A program made the translations under genes and the position numbers. Positions 1-5,909 of a stretch of 5,909 nt of DNA are shown piece by piece. Source of the DNA: an uncultured Lutibacter sp. (GTDB lineage: Bacteria > Bacteroidota > Bacteroidia > Flavobacteriales > Flavobacteriaceae); the NCBI GenBank assembly GCA_913061425.1, contig CAJXUO010000106.1, positions 1-5,909 on the forward strand. Reading direction: 5' to 3'. The notes below the pieces were generated by a model, which saw only the letters and a list, made by a program, of their open reading frames with translations, did not search any database and was not told the origin of the DNA. The first letter of the stretch is position 1. The number at the start of each line of letters is the position of its first letter.

Positions 1-1049
1 ATCTTAGAATCTACAATCACATCCAATTCAAACTCTTCTAATGAAGTCACAACTTCACCTCCTTTATTAGATTCTATAATCTCTTTTAATTGGCTTAAAC
101 CAAGTTTATACCACTTAAACGATTCGTCTTTGTATGTATACCAAAACTGCTCTTTAAAGATATCCATCTTTACAAAAACAGCGTCTCCTTTTTCGGTTTT
201 CAATACTATTTCTTTCTTCGGAAAAGATTTAATAGCGTCTAAATAGGTGTCTAATTCAAAATTCAAACAGCATTTTAATTTTCCACATTGTCCAGCCAAT
301 TTTTGTGGATTTAAAGAGAGTTGTTGGTAGCGTGCTGCTGCAGTATTTACTTTTCTAAAGTCTGTTAGCCAAGTAGAACAACACAATTCCCGTCCACAAG
401 AACCAATACCTCCAAGCCTCGCAGCTTCTTGCCTCAATCCAACTTGTTTCATCTCAACTCTAATACTAAATGCGCTTGCAAGATCACGAATCAATTGACG
501 AAAATCTACTCTTTCTTCTGCAGTATAATAAAAAGTTGCTTTATTTCCATCACCTTGATATTCAACATCCGAAAGTTTCATTTTAAGTCCCAACCTTCCA
601 AGAATCTCACGACCTCTTCGCTGAGTTTCAGTCTCTTTTTCACGAACTTTTTGCCAAATTTCAATATCTCTTTTTGATGCTTTTCTGTACACTTTCTTTA
701 TCTCTTCGCTATCTATCGAAAAGCCTTTTTTCTTTAGCTGTATGCGAACTAATTCGCCAGTCAAAGAAACAGTCCCAATGTCATGTCCTGGAGAGCCCTC
801 TACGGCAACTACTTCTCCAATACATAATTGTAAACCTTCATTAGTAAAGAAGTGTTTACGTCCGTTTTTAAAACGAATTTCAACAATATTAAAAGGTTCT
901 TGACCGCTTGGAAGTGTCATGTTTGACAACCAATCAAATACGGTTAATTTACTGCCACTTCCACAAGCTCCGCCTGTTCCGCAATTACCATTGCTTTTAC
1001 AACCGTTTGGAGTGCCACTTTTATCTGTTGAGCAAGAATTACAGCTCAT
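1..1049 (-). CDS. ricT: RicT/YaaT-family PSP1-domain iron-sulfur protein, partial (C-terminus beyond left edge)
   Basis: I translated this by hand from the ATG at 1049; the frame stays open for 349 codons to the window edge, so the C-terminus is missing. Residues 1-30 are rich in Cys, Gly and Asn (Cys 3, 6, 17, 23, 29). A PSP1-type core follows, with two signatures: GSCGRELCCSTWL (Cys 218, 223, 224) and GQCGKLKCCLNFE (Cys 255, 260, 261). These CG..CC clusters are the hallmark of the family. Known: in Bacillus subtilis, RicT (YaaT) joins RicA and RicF in a cytoplasmic Fe-S/FAD complex that promotes RNase Y-dependent mRNA maturation. Inference: the flavobacterial protein may also serve RNA metabolism, but no RicA or RicF gene is visible here. 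The start fits because the next residues match the Cys-rich start I recall from Bacteroidota homologues. The gene lies 117 bases downstream of trhO on the same strand. In related genomes gldH is often next to this gene, but that would be outside the window. The family call is strong; the role in this phylum is uncertain. Confidence 0.9.
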   Translation of the reverse strand, partial: MSCNSCSTDKSGTPNGCKSNGNCGTGGACGSGSKLTVFDWLSNMTLPSGQEPFNIVEIRFKNGRKHFFTNEGLQLCIGEVVAVEGSPGHDIGTVSLTGELVRIQLKKKGFSIDSEEIKKVYRKASKRDIEIWQKVREKETETQRRGREILGRLGLKMKLSDVEYQGDGNKATFYYTAEERVDFRQLIRDLASAFSIRVEMKQVGLRQEAARLGGIGSCGRELCCSTWLTDFRKVNTAAARYQQLSLNPQKLAGQCGKLKCCLNFELDTYLDAIKSFPKKEIVLKTEKGDAVFVKMDIFKEQFWYTYKDESFKWYKLGLSQLKEIIESNKGGEVVTSLEEFELDVIVDSK

Positions 1050-1153
1050 AAGTTTATATTTTTATGATGGTTAATTTTTTAACAATTAACACATTGAAAG
1101 ATTCCGTTAAATTTTATCACTAATCCGTAAAGATAAAGAATCTTGAGATAAGG

Positions 1154-1178
1154 TTTAAGAAAAACTTTATTTCTTAAA
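1154..1178 (-). terminator. Perfect 9-bp inverted repeat at the 3' end of trhO, weak terminator candidate
   Basis: TTTAAGAAA (1154-1162) pairs perfectly with TTTCTTAAA (1170-1178) around a 7-base loop, and the trhO stop codon (1167-1169) lies in that loop. The stem has only one G-C pair and no T tract follows on the minus strand, so it is a poor intrinsic terminator. It might instead slow 3' exonuclease or simply reflect AT-rich composition. If it does not terminate, trhO and ricT could share a transcript. Confidence 0.25.
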
Positions 1179-2198
1179 TTTTAACACTTCTGAGCGCCCT
1201 TTTTTAAAGGTTTTATTGCTGTTGTGTGTTCCTTTTCTAAGTGCTTTTTGTTCTTCAAACGGAAGTTGATTAATTTCTTTACATTCATCCGAACAGCAAG
1301 TATCCATCTTCTCTTGGCAAGACTTACACTGGATAAATAGTAAATGACAAGCTTCATTTTCACAGTTTACATGCTCATCAAAAGAGTCTCCACATTGATG
1401 ACAATTGGAAACTACATCGTCAGAAATTCGCTCGCTTCTTCTATGGTCAAAAACAAAGTTTTTTCCAATAAATTTATTTTCTAATCCTTCATTATTTACT
1501 TGACGAACATAATTTATGATGCCTCCTTCCAATTGAAAAACATTCTTAAACCCTTTGTGTTTATAATAAGCACTTGCTTTTTCACAGCGAATTCCGCCTG
1601 TACAATACATCAATAAATTCTTGTCTTCTTTATTGTCTTTTAAGTCTTCTTCTATTATATCCAACGAATCTCTAAACGTATCTACATCAGGAGTTATGGC
1701 GCCATCAAAATGTCCAATTTCACTTTCATAATGATTTCGCATATCAACACAAACCGTGTTAGGATCAGCAAGCATTTCATTAAATTCTGTTGCTTTTAAG
1801 TGAACTCCTATATCTGTAACATCAAACGTTTCGTCATTCAATCCGTCAGCAACAATTTTATCCCTAACCTTCACTTTTAATTTCAGGAATGATTTATTGT
1901 CTTGTTCTACCGCAACATTCAATCGAACATTTTCTAAAAATGAAATTGAATCTAAGTGTGTTTTAAAATTTGTGAAATTTTGAGCAGGAACAGAAAGTTG
2001 GGCATTAATCCCTTCCGAAGAAACATAAATACGTCCAAGAACATCAATTTTTTCCCAATTGATGAACAGATGATCTCTAAAAACTTGTAGATTTTTAATG
2101 TGGTAATATTGATAAAAAGAAATTGTCAATCGTTCTTTTCCGGCTTTATCAATTAATTCAGCGCGTTCAATAGCGCTTAACTTATTGTACAGTTGCAT
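1167..2198 (-). CDS. trhO: tRNA uridine(34) hydroxylase TrhO (YceA), rhodanese family
   Basis: The 343-residue protein matches the usual ~350-residue length of TrhO/YceA (formerly UPF0176). Known: TrhO makes 5-hydroxyuridine at wobble position 34 of certain tRNAs in an oxygen-dependent reaction, the step before the cmo5U/mo5U modifications. The N-terminal domain (about residues 20-125) has the family signature TISFYQYYHI followed by GRIYVSSEGINAQLSVP. The rhodanese domain (about 130-240) has the active-site loop MYCTGGIRCEKA, with predicted catalytic Cys199 and a second Cys at 205. The C-terminal part carries a dense Cys cluster (266, 269, 279, 284, 291, 294, 301, 302, 306), probably a metal site, and ends in a basic Lys-rich tail. 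The start at 2198 fits the family N-terminus, and a good -7 box lies 34 bases upstream. It is divergent from asd and upstream of ricT on the same strand. The identification is secure; substrate and modification in this organism are inferred from the family. Confidence 0.95.
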   Translation of the reverse strand: MQLYNKLSAIERAELIDKAGKERLTISFYQYYHIKNLQVFRDHLFINWEKIDVLGRIYVSSEGINAQLSVPAQNFTNFKTHLDSISFLENVRLNVAVEQDNKSFLKLKVKVRDKIVADGLNDETFDVTDIGVHLKATEFNEMLADPNTVCVDMRNHYESEIGHFDGAITPDVDTFRDSLDIIEEDLKDNKEDKNLLMYCTGGIRCEKASAYYKHKGFKNVFQLEGGIINYVRQVNNEGLENKFIGKNFVFDHRRSERISDDVVSNCHQCGDSFDEHVNCENEACHLLFIQCKSCQEKMDTCCSDECKEINQLPFEEQKALRKGTHNSNKTFKKGRSEVLKFKK

Positions 2199-2232
2199 GC
2201 TATACTAATTTTAGTTAAACAATAATTTTTGA

Positions 2233-2240
2233 CAAAATTA
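2233..2240 (-). promoter_or_regulatory. Bacteroidota-type -7 promoter box for trhO
   Basis: The minus strand reads TAATTTTG, an exact match to the Bacteroidota -7 consensus TAnnTTTG, ending 34 bases before the trhO ATG. About 16 bases further upstream is TTAG (2257-2260), an imperfect -33 element (consensus TTTG/TTG). The predicted leader is roughly 25-30 bases and has no Shine-Dalgarno sequence. Short AT-rich boxes occur by chance in such DNA; position and exactness make this one plausible. Confidence 0.5.
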
Positions 2241-2365
2241 CATTTTTAACTAGGAACTAATGCTATTGTTGTATTTTTTAACTTAGTTTTTGTTCTTTTT
2301 GCTAAAAGTTTCTTTAAAGTCCCCTTTTACCATTTAATAGGTCGTTTATGTCGTTGTTTTTTCAT

Positions 2366-2373
2366 AATCTTTG
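2366..2373 (+). promoter_or_regulatory. Probable -7 promoter box for asd
   Basis: AATCTTTG differs from TAnnTTTG at the first base only; read alternatively, TA-ATC-TTTG has one extra spacer base. It ends 28 bases before the asd ATG. A weak -33-like TTTA lies 17 bases upstream (2345-2348). The predicted leader of about 20-25 bases is too short for a known riboswitch, and I see no attenuator-like peptide or hairpin in it. Confidence 0.35.
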
Positions 2374-2401
2374 CATATCTAAAATTTAATCCTTTTAAAA
2401 A

Positions 2402-3391
2402 ATGAAAGTAGCAGTAGTTGGAGCAACAGGAATGGTCGGGAACGTGATGTTGCAAACGCTTGAAGAACGTAATTTCTTAATTACAGAATTGATTCTAGTC
2501 GCATCAGAAAGATCGATTGGGAAAACAATTTCTTTTAAAGGAAAAGAATATAAGATTGTAAGTATACAAGACGCTGTAAATGCAAAACCTGCTATTGCCT
2601 TGTTTTCTGCTGGAGGAGATACATCTCTTGAATGGGCTCCAAAATTTGCTGAAGTTGGAACGACTGTTATTGACAATTCTTCTGCTTTTAGAATGGATGC
2701 TGATAAAAAATTGGTTGTTCCTGAAATAAATGCTTCTGAACTTACAAAAGAAGATAAAATTATAGCAAATCCAAATTGCTCTACGATTCAATTGGTGATG
2801 GCATTAGCGCCTCTTCATAAAAAATATAAAATGAAACGTGTTGTTATTTCTACCTATCAATCTGTTTCTGGAACTGGAGTAAAAGCCGTTCAACAAATGG
2901 AAAATGAAATGAATGGTGTTAAAGGAGACATGGCGTATCAGTATCCTATTCATAGAAACGCCATTCCACATTGTGATGATTTTCTTGAAAACGGATACAC
3001 CAAAGAAGAAATGAAATTGGCTAGAGAGCCACAAAAAATACTAAACGATACAACTGTTGCTTATACTGCTACTGCAGTAAGAATTCCAACTTCTGGAGGG
3101 CATAGTGAAGCGGTAAATGTAGCGTTTGAAAATGATTTTGAAGTGAGTGATATTCGTACGTTATTAAACGAAACGAATGGTGTAACCGTTCAAGATAATA
3201 CTAAGACAAACACGTATCCAATGCCTTTATATGCACATGGAAAAGACGATGTGTTTGTTGGGAGAATCCGTAGAGATTTATCTCAGCCAAAAACATTAAA
3301 TATGTGGATTGTTTCAGATAATTTAAGAAAAGGAGCGGCAACGAATGCTGTTCAGATTGCAGAATATTTAGTAGAAAAAGGGTTGGTATAA
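2402..3391 (+). CDS. asd: Aspartate-semialdehyde dehydrogenase
   Basis: The enzyme reduces L-aspartyl-4-phosphate with NADPH to L-aspartate 4-semialdehyde in the cytoplasm, the branch point to diaminopimelate/lysine, threonine and methionine. At 329 residues it is a normal full-length member of the shorter bacterial type. The NADP-binding loop GATGMVGN lies at residues 7-14. The catalytic Cys is C126 in NPNCSTIQ, and the acid/base His is H234 in RIPTSGGHSEAV, where the Arg is also expected to contact substrate. SSAFRMD near residue 93-99 and VSGTGVKAV around 155-163 are further family motifs. The start is the first ATG, immediately followed by the beta strand leading into the glycine loop, so no longer N-terminus is needed. 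No lysC or dapA lies beside it, so it appears to be a single-gene unit. It is divergent from trhO and converges on ygiQ with a 4-base gap. No key residue is missing. Confidence 0.97.
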   Translation: MKVAVVGATGMVGNVMLQTLEERNFLITELILVASERSIGKTISFKGKEYKIVSIQDAVNAKPAIALFSAGGDTSLEWAPKFAEVGTTVIDNSSAFRMDADKKLVVPEINASELTKEDKIIANPNCSTIQLVMALAPLHKKYKMKRVVISTYQSVSGTGVKAVQQMENEMNGVKGDMAYQYPIHRNAIPHCDDFLENGYTKEEMKLAREPQKILNDTTVAYTATAVRIPTSGGHSEAVNVAFENDFEVSDIRTLLNETNGVTVQDNTKTNTYPMPLYAHGKDDVFVGRIRRDLSQPKTLNMWIVSDNLRKGAATNAVQIAEYLVEKGLV

Positions 3392-3395
3392 AAAA

Positions 3396-5342
3396 CTACC
3401 TCTTTTTCCTTCTATTCTTATATTTATTCTGTTTTCTTGGCGATTTCTTTTCAGTTATAGTTTCATCAAAAGTATCTTTCGCTTTTTCTGCTTTGTTTTT
3501 TCTCCAAGAATTATTTTCAGGCAACAATACTTTCAATAAATCTTTCCTTCCAACTTTAGTAAGTGTATTTCTAATCCAATCTCTATTCTCCTTTTTATAC
3601 CAAAAGAAAAAACGGTGTTGATCTTCTCTTTCCTTTTTTGTCTTCGGAGTTTTTGTTGGTTTTAAGGTATATGGATGATATCCGCTATAATAAATTACTG
3701 TAGCAACCGTCATTGGTGTTGGCGTAAAACCTTGTACTTGCTCTAACTGAAAGCCCAACTCTTTAGTTTCTGCAGCCAAATTTGCCATGTCTTCAACTTC
3801 ACTTGCAGGGTGACTAGAAATAAAATAAGGAATCAACTGAAGGTTTAATTTCTTCTTGATGTTTATCTTATCAAAACGCTCTTTAAACATATGAAAATAT
3901 TTAAAAGATGGTTTTCGCATCAATTTTAAAACAGGATCAGATGTGTGCTCTGGAGCCACTTTTAATCGACCAGAAACGTGTTTTGTCATCACCTCTTCCG
4001 TGTACGCATCCAATTCTTTTGGATCTGCATTTTTATTGAATTCTGGCACTAACATATCATGGCGAATTCCACTTCCAATAAATGATTTTTTTATTTTTGG
4101 ATGACTATCAACCGCTTGATATAATTTCGTTAAAGGCTTGTGAGAAGTATCTAAATTACTACAAATAACTGGTGAAATACAAGATGGAGCAACACATTTA
4201 TCACAGATAGATTGTACCTTTCCTTTCATCTTATACATGTTGGCAGAAGGTCCGCCAATATCAGACAAATAGCCTTTAAAATCTGGCATATTTGCTACCG
4301 TATCTACTTCTTTTAAAATAGATTCTTGACTTCTACTCGCAATAAACTTACCTTGATGTGCAGAGATTGTACAGAAACTACATCCACCAAAACATCCTCT
4401 ATGAATATTGATAGAGAATTTAATCATTTCATACGCAGGAATCGGCCCTCTTTTATTGTACTTAGGATGTGGCAGTCGTGTGTATGGTAATTCAAAAGAC
4501 GCGTCAATTTCATCTTCCGTCATTGTTGGAAATGGTGGATTTATCACCAATGTTTTCTCTCCAACTCCTTGAAAAATTCTTCGTGCTTTTAATTTATTTG
4601 ATTCTTGTTCAATTACTTTAAAGTTAGATGCAAACGTCTTTTTATCTCCCAAACAAGCTTCGTGAGAATTGATAGTTACATCATCCCAATCTTTTATAAC
4701 AGGAATTTTCTCGTCTTTATCGATTAAAACTGCTGTCTGTTTGATGTTTTTTAAACTAGAAAATGGCACTCCTTTTTGTAATAATTCTACAATTTCACGC
4801 AAAGGCTGTTCTCCCATTCCATAGACCAGCATATCTGCTTTTGAAGTCTCTAAAATGGTAGGTAATAATTTATCTGACCAATAATCATAGTGTGTAACTC
4901 TTCTAAGCGAAGCTTCAATTCCTCCAATCAAAACAGGAACATCTGGATATTTTTCTTTTAATATTTTAGAATATACTGAAGTCGCATAATCTGGTCGAAA
5001 CCCTTTATCACCATTTGGCGTATACGCATCTTTATCTCTACTGCGTTTACTGGCAGTATAATTACTTACCATTGGATCCATACATCCTCCTGTGGCAGCA
5101 AAAAATAAACGAGGTTTCCCTAATTTTTCAAAATCCTGTAAATTATCATTTACACTTGGCTGCGGAACAATCGCAACTCTTAAACCGTAGCTTTCAAGAA
5201 TACGCCCAATTACTGCAGGTCCAAATGATGGGTGATCTACATAAGCGTCTCCACTAAATAGGATTACATCTAATTCTTCCCACTTACGAAGTTTTACTTC
5301 TTTGTTGGTTGTTGGTAGCCAATCTGATAATTTATTCATCAT
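3396..5342 (-). CDS. ygiQ: YgiQ-family radical SAM protein
   Basis: This 648-residue protein belongs to the YgiQ family, whose reaction is not established as far as I know. The N-terminal part (about 20-290) contains the family-specific SGDAYVDHPSFGPAVIGR block at residues 30-47, GGIEASLRRVTHYDYW and MGEQPLREI, in a fold related to B12-binding N-terminal domains of other radical SAM enzymes. The radical SAM motif is RGCFGGCSFC with Cys 317, 321 and 324 (CxxxCxxC), which binds a [4Fe-4S] cluster and S-adenosylmethionine. A second conserved Cys group lies at 380, 383, 388 and 394. The C-terminal third (IPYFISSHPA, then GFTPTPMTVATVIYYSG) matches the family's end domain, followed by a ~35-residue Lys/Arg-rich tail that is probably disordered. 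The protein opens with two Met codons (5342 and 5339); homologues begin a few residues before WLPTT, so either fits. The gene converges on asd. Family membership is sure; function is unknown. Confidence 0.95.
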   Translation of the reverse strand: MMNKLSDWLPTTNKEVKLRKWEELDVILFSGDAYVDHPSFGPAVIGRILESYGLRVAIVPQPSVNDNLQDFEKLGKPRLFFAATGGCMDPMVSNYTASKRSRDKDAYTPNGDKGFRPDYATSVYSKILKEKYPDVPVLIGGIEASLRRVTHYDYWSDKLLPTILETSKADMLVYGMGEQPLREIVELLQKGVPFSSLKNIKQTAVLIDKDEKIPVIKDWDDVTINSHEACLGDKKTFASNFKVIEQESNKLKARRIFQGVGEKTLVINPPFPTMTEDEIDASFELPYTRLPHPKYNKRGPIPAYEMIKFSINIHRGCFGGCSFCTISAHQGKFIASRSQESILKEVDTVANMPDFKGYLSDIGGPSANMYKMKGKVQSICDKCVAPSCISPVICSNLDTSHKPLTKLYQAVDSHPKIKKSFIGSGIRHDMLVPEFNKNADPKELDAYTEEVMTKHVSGRLKVAPEHTSDPVLKLMRKPSFKYFHMFKERFDKINIKKKLNLQLIPYFISSHPASEVEDMANLAAETKELGFQLEQVQGFTPTPMTVATVIYYSGYHPYTLKPTKTPKTKKEREDQHRFFFWYKKENRDWIRNTLTKVGRKDLLKVLLPENNSWRKNKAEKAKDTFDETITEKKSPRKQNKYKNRRKKR

Positions 5343-5346
5343 GGCG

Positions 5347-5354
5347 CAAAGATA
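5347..5354 (-). promoter_or_regulatory. Exact -7 box directly before the ygiQ start codon
   Basis: The minus strand reads TATCTTTG, an exact TAnnTTTG match, followed by CGCC and then the tandem ATGATG of ygiQ. Transcription from such a box normally begins a few bases downstream, which here falls at or within the first start codon. This predicts a leaderless or nearly leaderless mRNA. No convincing -33 TTG is visible at the usual distance upstream, which lowers confidence. Confidence 0.45.
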
Positions 5355-5410
5355 CAGTAATTAAGGTGATTAGTAGTTTTAAAGGTTCATAAAGAAGTGA
5401 TGAGAACTAA

Positions 5411-5528
5411 AGTGCACTTCGACTCATTTCAACTTCGCTCAATGACCGTTACTGAGCACACGAATTTAGTTTGTTTCTTAACTTTAAAAAACCGAACTTC
5501 GCTTATCGAACGATATAGTTCATTTCAA
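5411..5528. repeat. Intergenic region built of short repeated words, possible degenerate dispersed repeat
   Basis: Between ygiQ and the lipoprotein gene (265 non-coding bases) the sequence contains the palindrome AGTGCACT (5411-5418), ACTTCG three times (5416, 5432, 5496), AACTTCGCT twice (5431-5439 and 5495-5503) and TCATTTCAA twice (5424-5432 and 5520-5528). The composition is more GC-rich than the other spacers. The string resembling CACTTCGACTC...CGCTCA.TGACC recalls small repeats I associate with flavobacterial intergenic DNA, but I cannot confirm copies elsewhere from one window. It has no open frame of note. Confidence 0.45.
5437..5457. repeat. Imperfect 9-bp hairpin within the intergenic repeat region
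   Basis: GCTCAATGA (5437-5445) pairs with TTACTGAGC (5449-5457) around the loop CCG, with one A/C mismatch and one G-T wobble. Outer bases GTGC (5412-5415) and GCAC (5456-5459) are also complementary. There is no T tract on either side, so it does not look like an intrinsic terminator; it fits a small REP-like structure better. Confidence 0.45.
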
Positions 5529-5607
5529 ACCATATCTTGACGTTGTGGGCAAGTAGCGCATAAAACAATTTAGCAAAGAAGAATAATCAGTATTAAATTT
5601 TTACACT

Positions 5608-5814
5608 ATGAAAACTAGATCATTAATTATTATTTTAATAGTATCAATCGGTTTATTCACTGCTTGTACTGACAAGAAAAAGACTACAGAGAAGTCTGAT
5701 ACAGAGATTATATCAAAAGAAAACAAAACACCTGTTGAAGAAAATATTGATAAAGACGAAAAAAGAAGGCTAGATAGTATCCGTCAGGTAAAAAAACATG
5801 GGCACGCACACTAA
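5608..5814 (+). CDS. Small lipoprotein of unknown function
   Basis: This 68-residue protein begins MKTRSLIIILIVSIGLFTAC, a typical type II signal peptide: positive residues at 2 and 4, a hydrophobic stretch 6-17, and a lipobox LFTAC with the lipidated Cys at residue 20. The mature part is only 49 residues, highly charged (Lys, Glu, Asp), has no predicted hydrophobic segment, and ends in a His-containing tail, KKHGHAH. It is probably anchored in the envelope; which membrane is unknown, and the residues after the Cys (TDKKK) do not resemble the acidic surface-export signals of Bacteroidota lipoproteins. I do not recognise a family. The next gene starts 10 bases downstream on the same strand, so the two are probably co-transcribed. 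The His tail could bind metal, which would fit a metal-transport neighbour, but this is speculation. The signal peptide makes the gene more credible than length alone would. Confidence 0.8.
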   Translation: MKTRSLIIILIVSIGLFTACTDKKKTTEKSDTEIISKENKTPVEENIDKDEKRRLDSIRQVKKHGHAH

Positions 5815-5824
5815 TTAAAAGGAT

Positions 5825-5909
5825 ATGAAATTAGTAAAAACAATAAGGCTAATTACACTCATAATATGCTGTCTTATTTCTGTTTCTGCCTATGCACATG
5901 GTGTAGATG
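5825..5909 (+). CDS. Secreted/membrane protein N-terminus, possibly HupE/UreJ-like (partial, runs off right edge)
   Basis: Only 28 codons are visible. The ATG at 5825 follows AAAAGGAT, a purine-rich stretch that could act as a ribosome binding site. The peptide has a clear signal sequence: Lys 2, Lys 5 and Arg 8, a hydrophobic core at about 9-20, and a likely signal peptidase I site after SAYA (residue 24), leaving a mature start of HGVD. Two Cys (15, 16) lie in the core but without a lipobox. Mature proteins beginning AHGVDD are, from memory, typical of the HupE/UreJ family in flavobacteria, multi-pass membrane proteins linked to nickel/cobalt uptake or of unknown role. Four residues are thin evidence, so only the export signal is firm. 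It lies 10 bases after the lipoprotein gene, probably in one operon. Confidence 0.6.
   Translation, partial: MKLVKTIRLITLIICCLISVSAYAHGVD

Noticed and set aside
429..677. 82-codon plus-strand open frame
   Set aside because: It lies wholly antisense to ricT, is rich in Ser, Phe, Asn and Ile as expected from the complement of AT-rich coding DNA, and shows no domain or start signal.
1070..1090. GTTAATT/AATTAAC 7-bp inverted repeat upstream of ricT
   Set aside because: The stem has a single G-C pair in very AT-rich DNA and no other support as an operator or terminator.
1050..1166. Promoter for ricT in the trhO-ricT gap
   Set aside because: The best match on the minus strand is TATCTTTA (one mismatch), about 75 bases from the start with no -33 element; too weak to list as a feature.
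2395..3034. Minus-strand open frames across asd
   Set aside because: All are antisense to the well-conserved asd gene, with compositions typical of shadow frames.
5015..5257. 80-codon plus-strand open frame
   Set aside because: It lies antisense to the strongly conserved N-terminal part of ygiQ and has no recognisable protein features.
5411..5528. CRISPR array
   Set aside because: The repeated words are only 6-9 bases, irregularly spaced and not flanked by cas genes.
5537..5565. Sigma70-like TTGACG-N17-ATAAAA before the lipoprotein gene
   Set aside because: The spacing is ideal for an E. coli-type promoter, but the Bacteroidota primary sigma factor uses TTG/TAnnTTTG, and the motif sits in repeat-like DNA. 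Probably chance.

Overview
The window looks like a chromosomal segment from a member of the Bacteroidota, most likely the family Flavobacteriaceae. Four things suggest this: the low GC content; start codons preceded by A/T-rich DNA rather than Shine-Dalgarno sequences; upstream boxes matching the Bacteroidota -7 consensus TAnnTTTG; and protein sequences that resemble flavobacterial versions of widespread housekeeping families. The genus cannot be named from the sequence alone.

Layout, left to right. (1) Positions 1-1049, minus strand: the first ~349 codons of a RicT/YaaT (PSP1-domain) iron-sulfur protein, running off the left edge. (2) 1167-2198, minus: trhO, a rhodanese-type tRNA U34 hydroxylase, 117 bases upstream of ricT and possibly co-transcribed with it. 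(3) 2199-2401: a 203-base divergent promoter region. (4) 2402-3391, plus: asd, aspartate-semialdehyde dehydrogenase. (5) 3396-5342, minus: a YgiQ-family radical SAM protein that converges on asd with only 4 bases between the stop codons. (6) 5343-5607: a 265-base intergenic region with a hairpin and short repeated words, probably a degenerate dispersed repeat. (7) 5608-5814, plus: a small lipoprotein of unknown function. (8) From 5825 to the right edge, plus: the signal peptide and first mature residues of a secreted or membrane protein, tentatively HupE/UreJ-like.

How the genes relate. ricT and trhO both concern RNA (RNA processing and tRNA wobble modification) and both are cysteine-rich. 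asd supplies the branch point to lysine/diaminopimelate, threonine and methionine. ygiQ is a radical SAM enzyme of unknown reaction. The last two genes form a likely two-gene envelope operon with a 10-base gap.

I see no mobile element, CRISPR array, tRNA, rRNA or clear new multi-gene system. The points most worth a second look are: a near-perfect promoter box immediately before the ygiQ start codon, which predicts a leaderless mRNA; the repeat-like intergenic region at about 5411-5550; the cysteine-rich N-terminal extension on RicT; and the uncharacterised lipoprotein with a His-rich tail beside the HupE-like gene.
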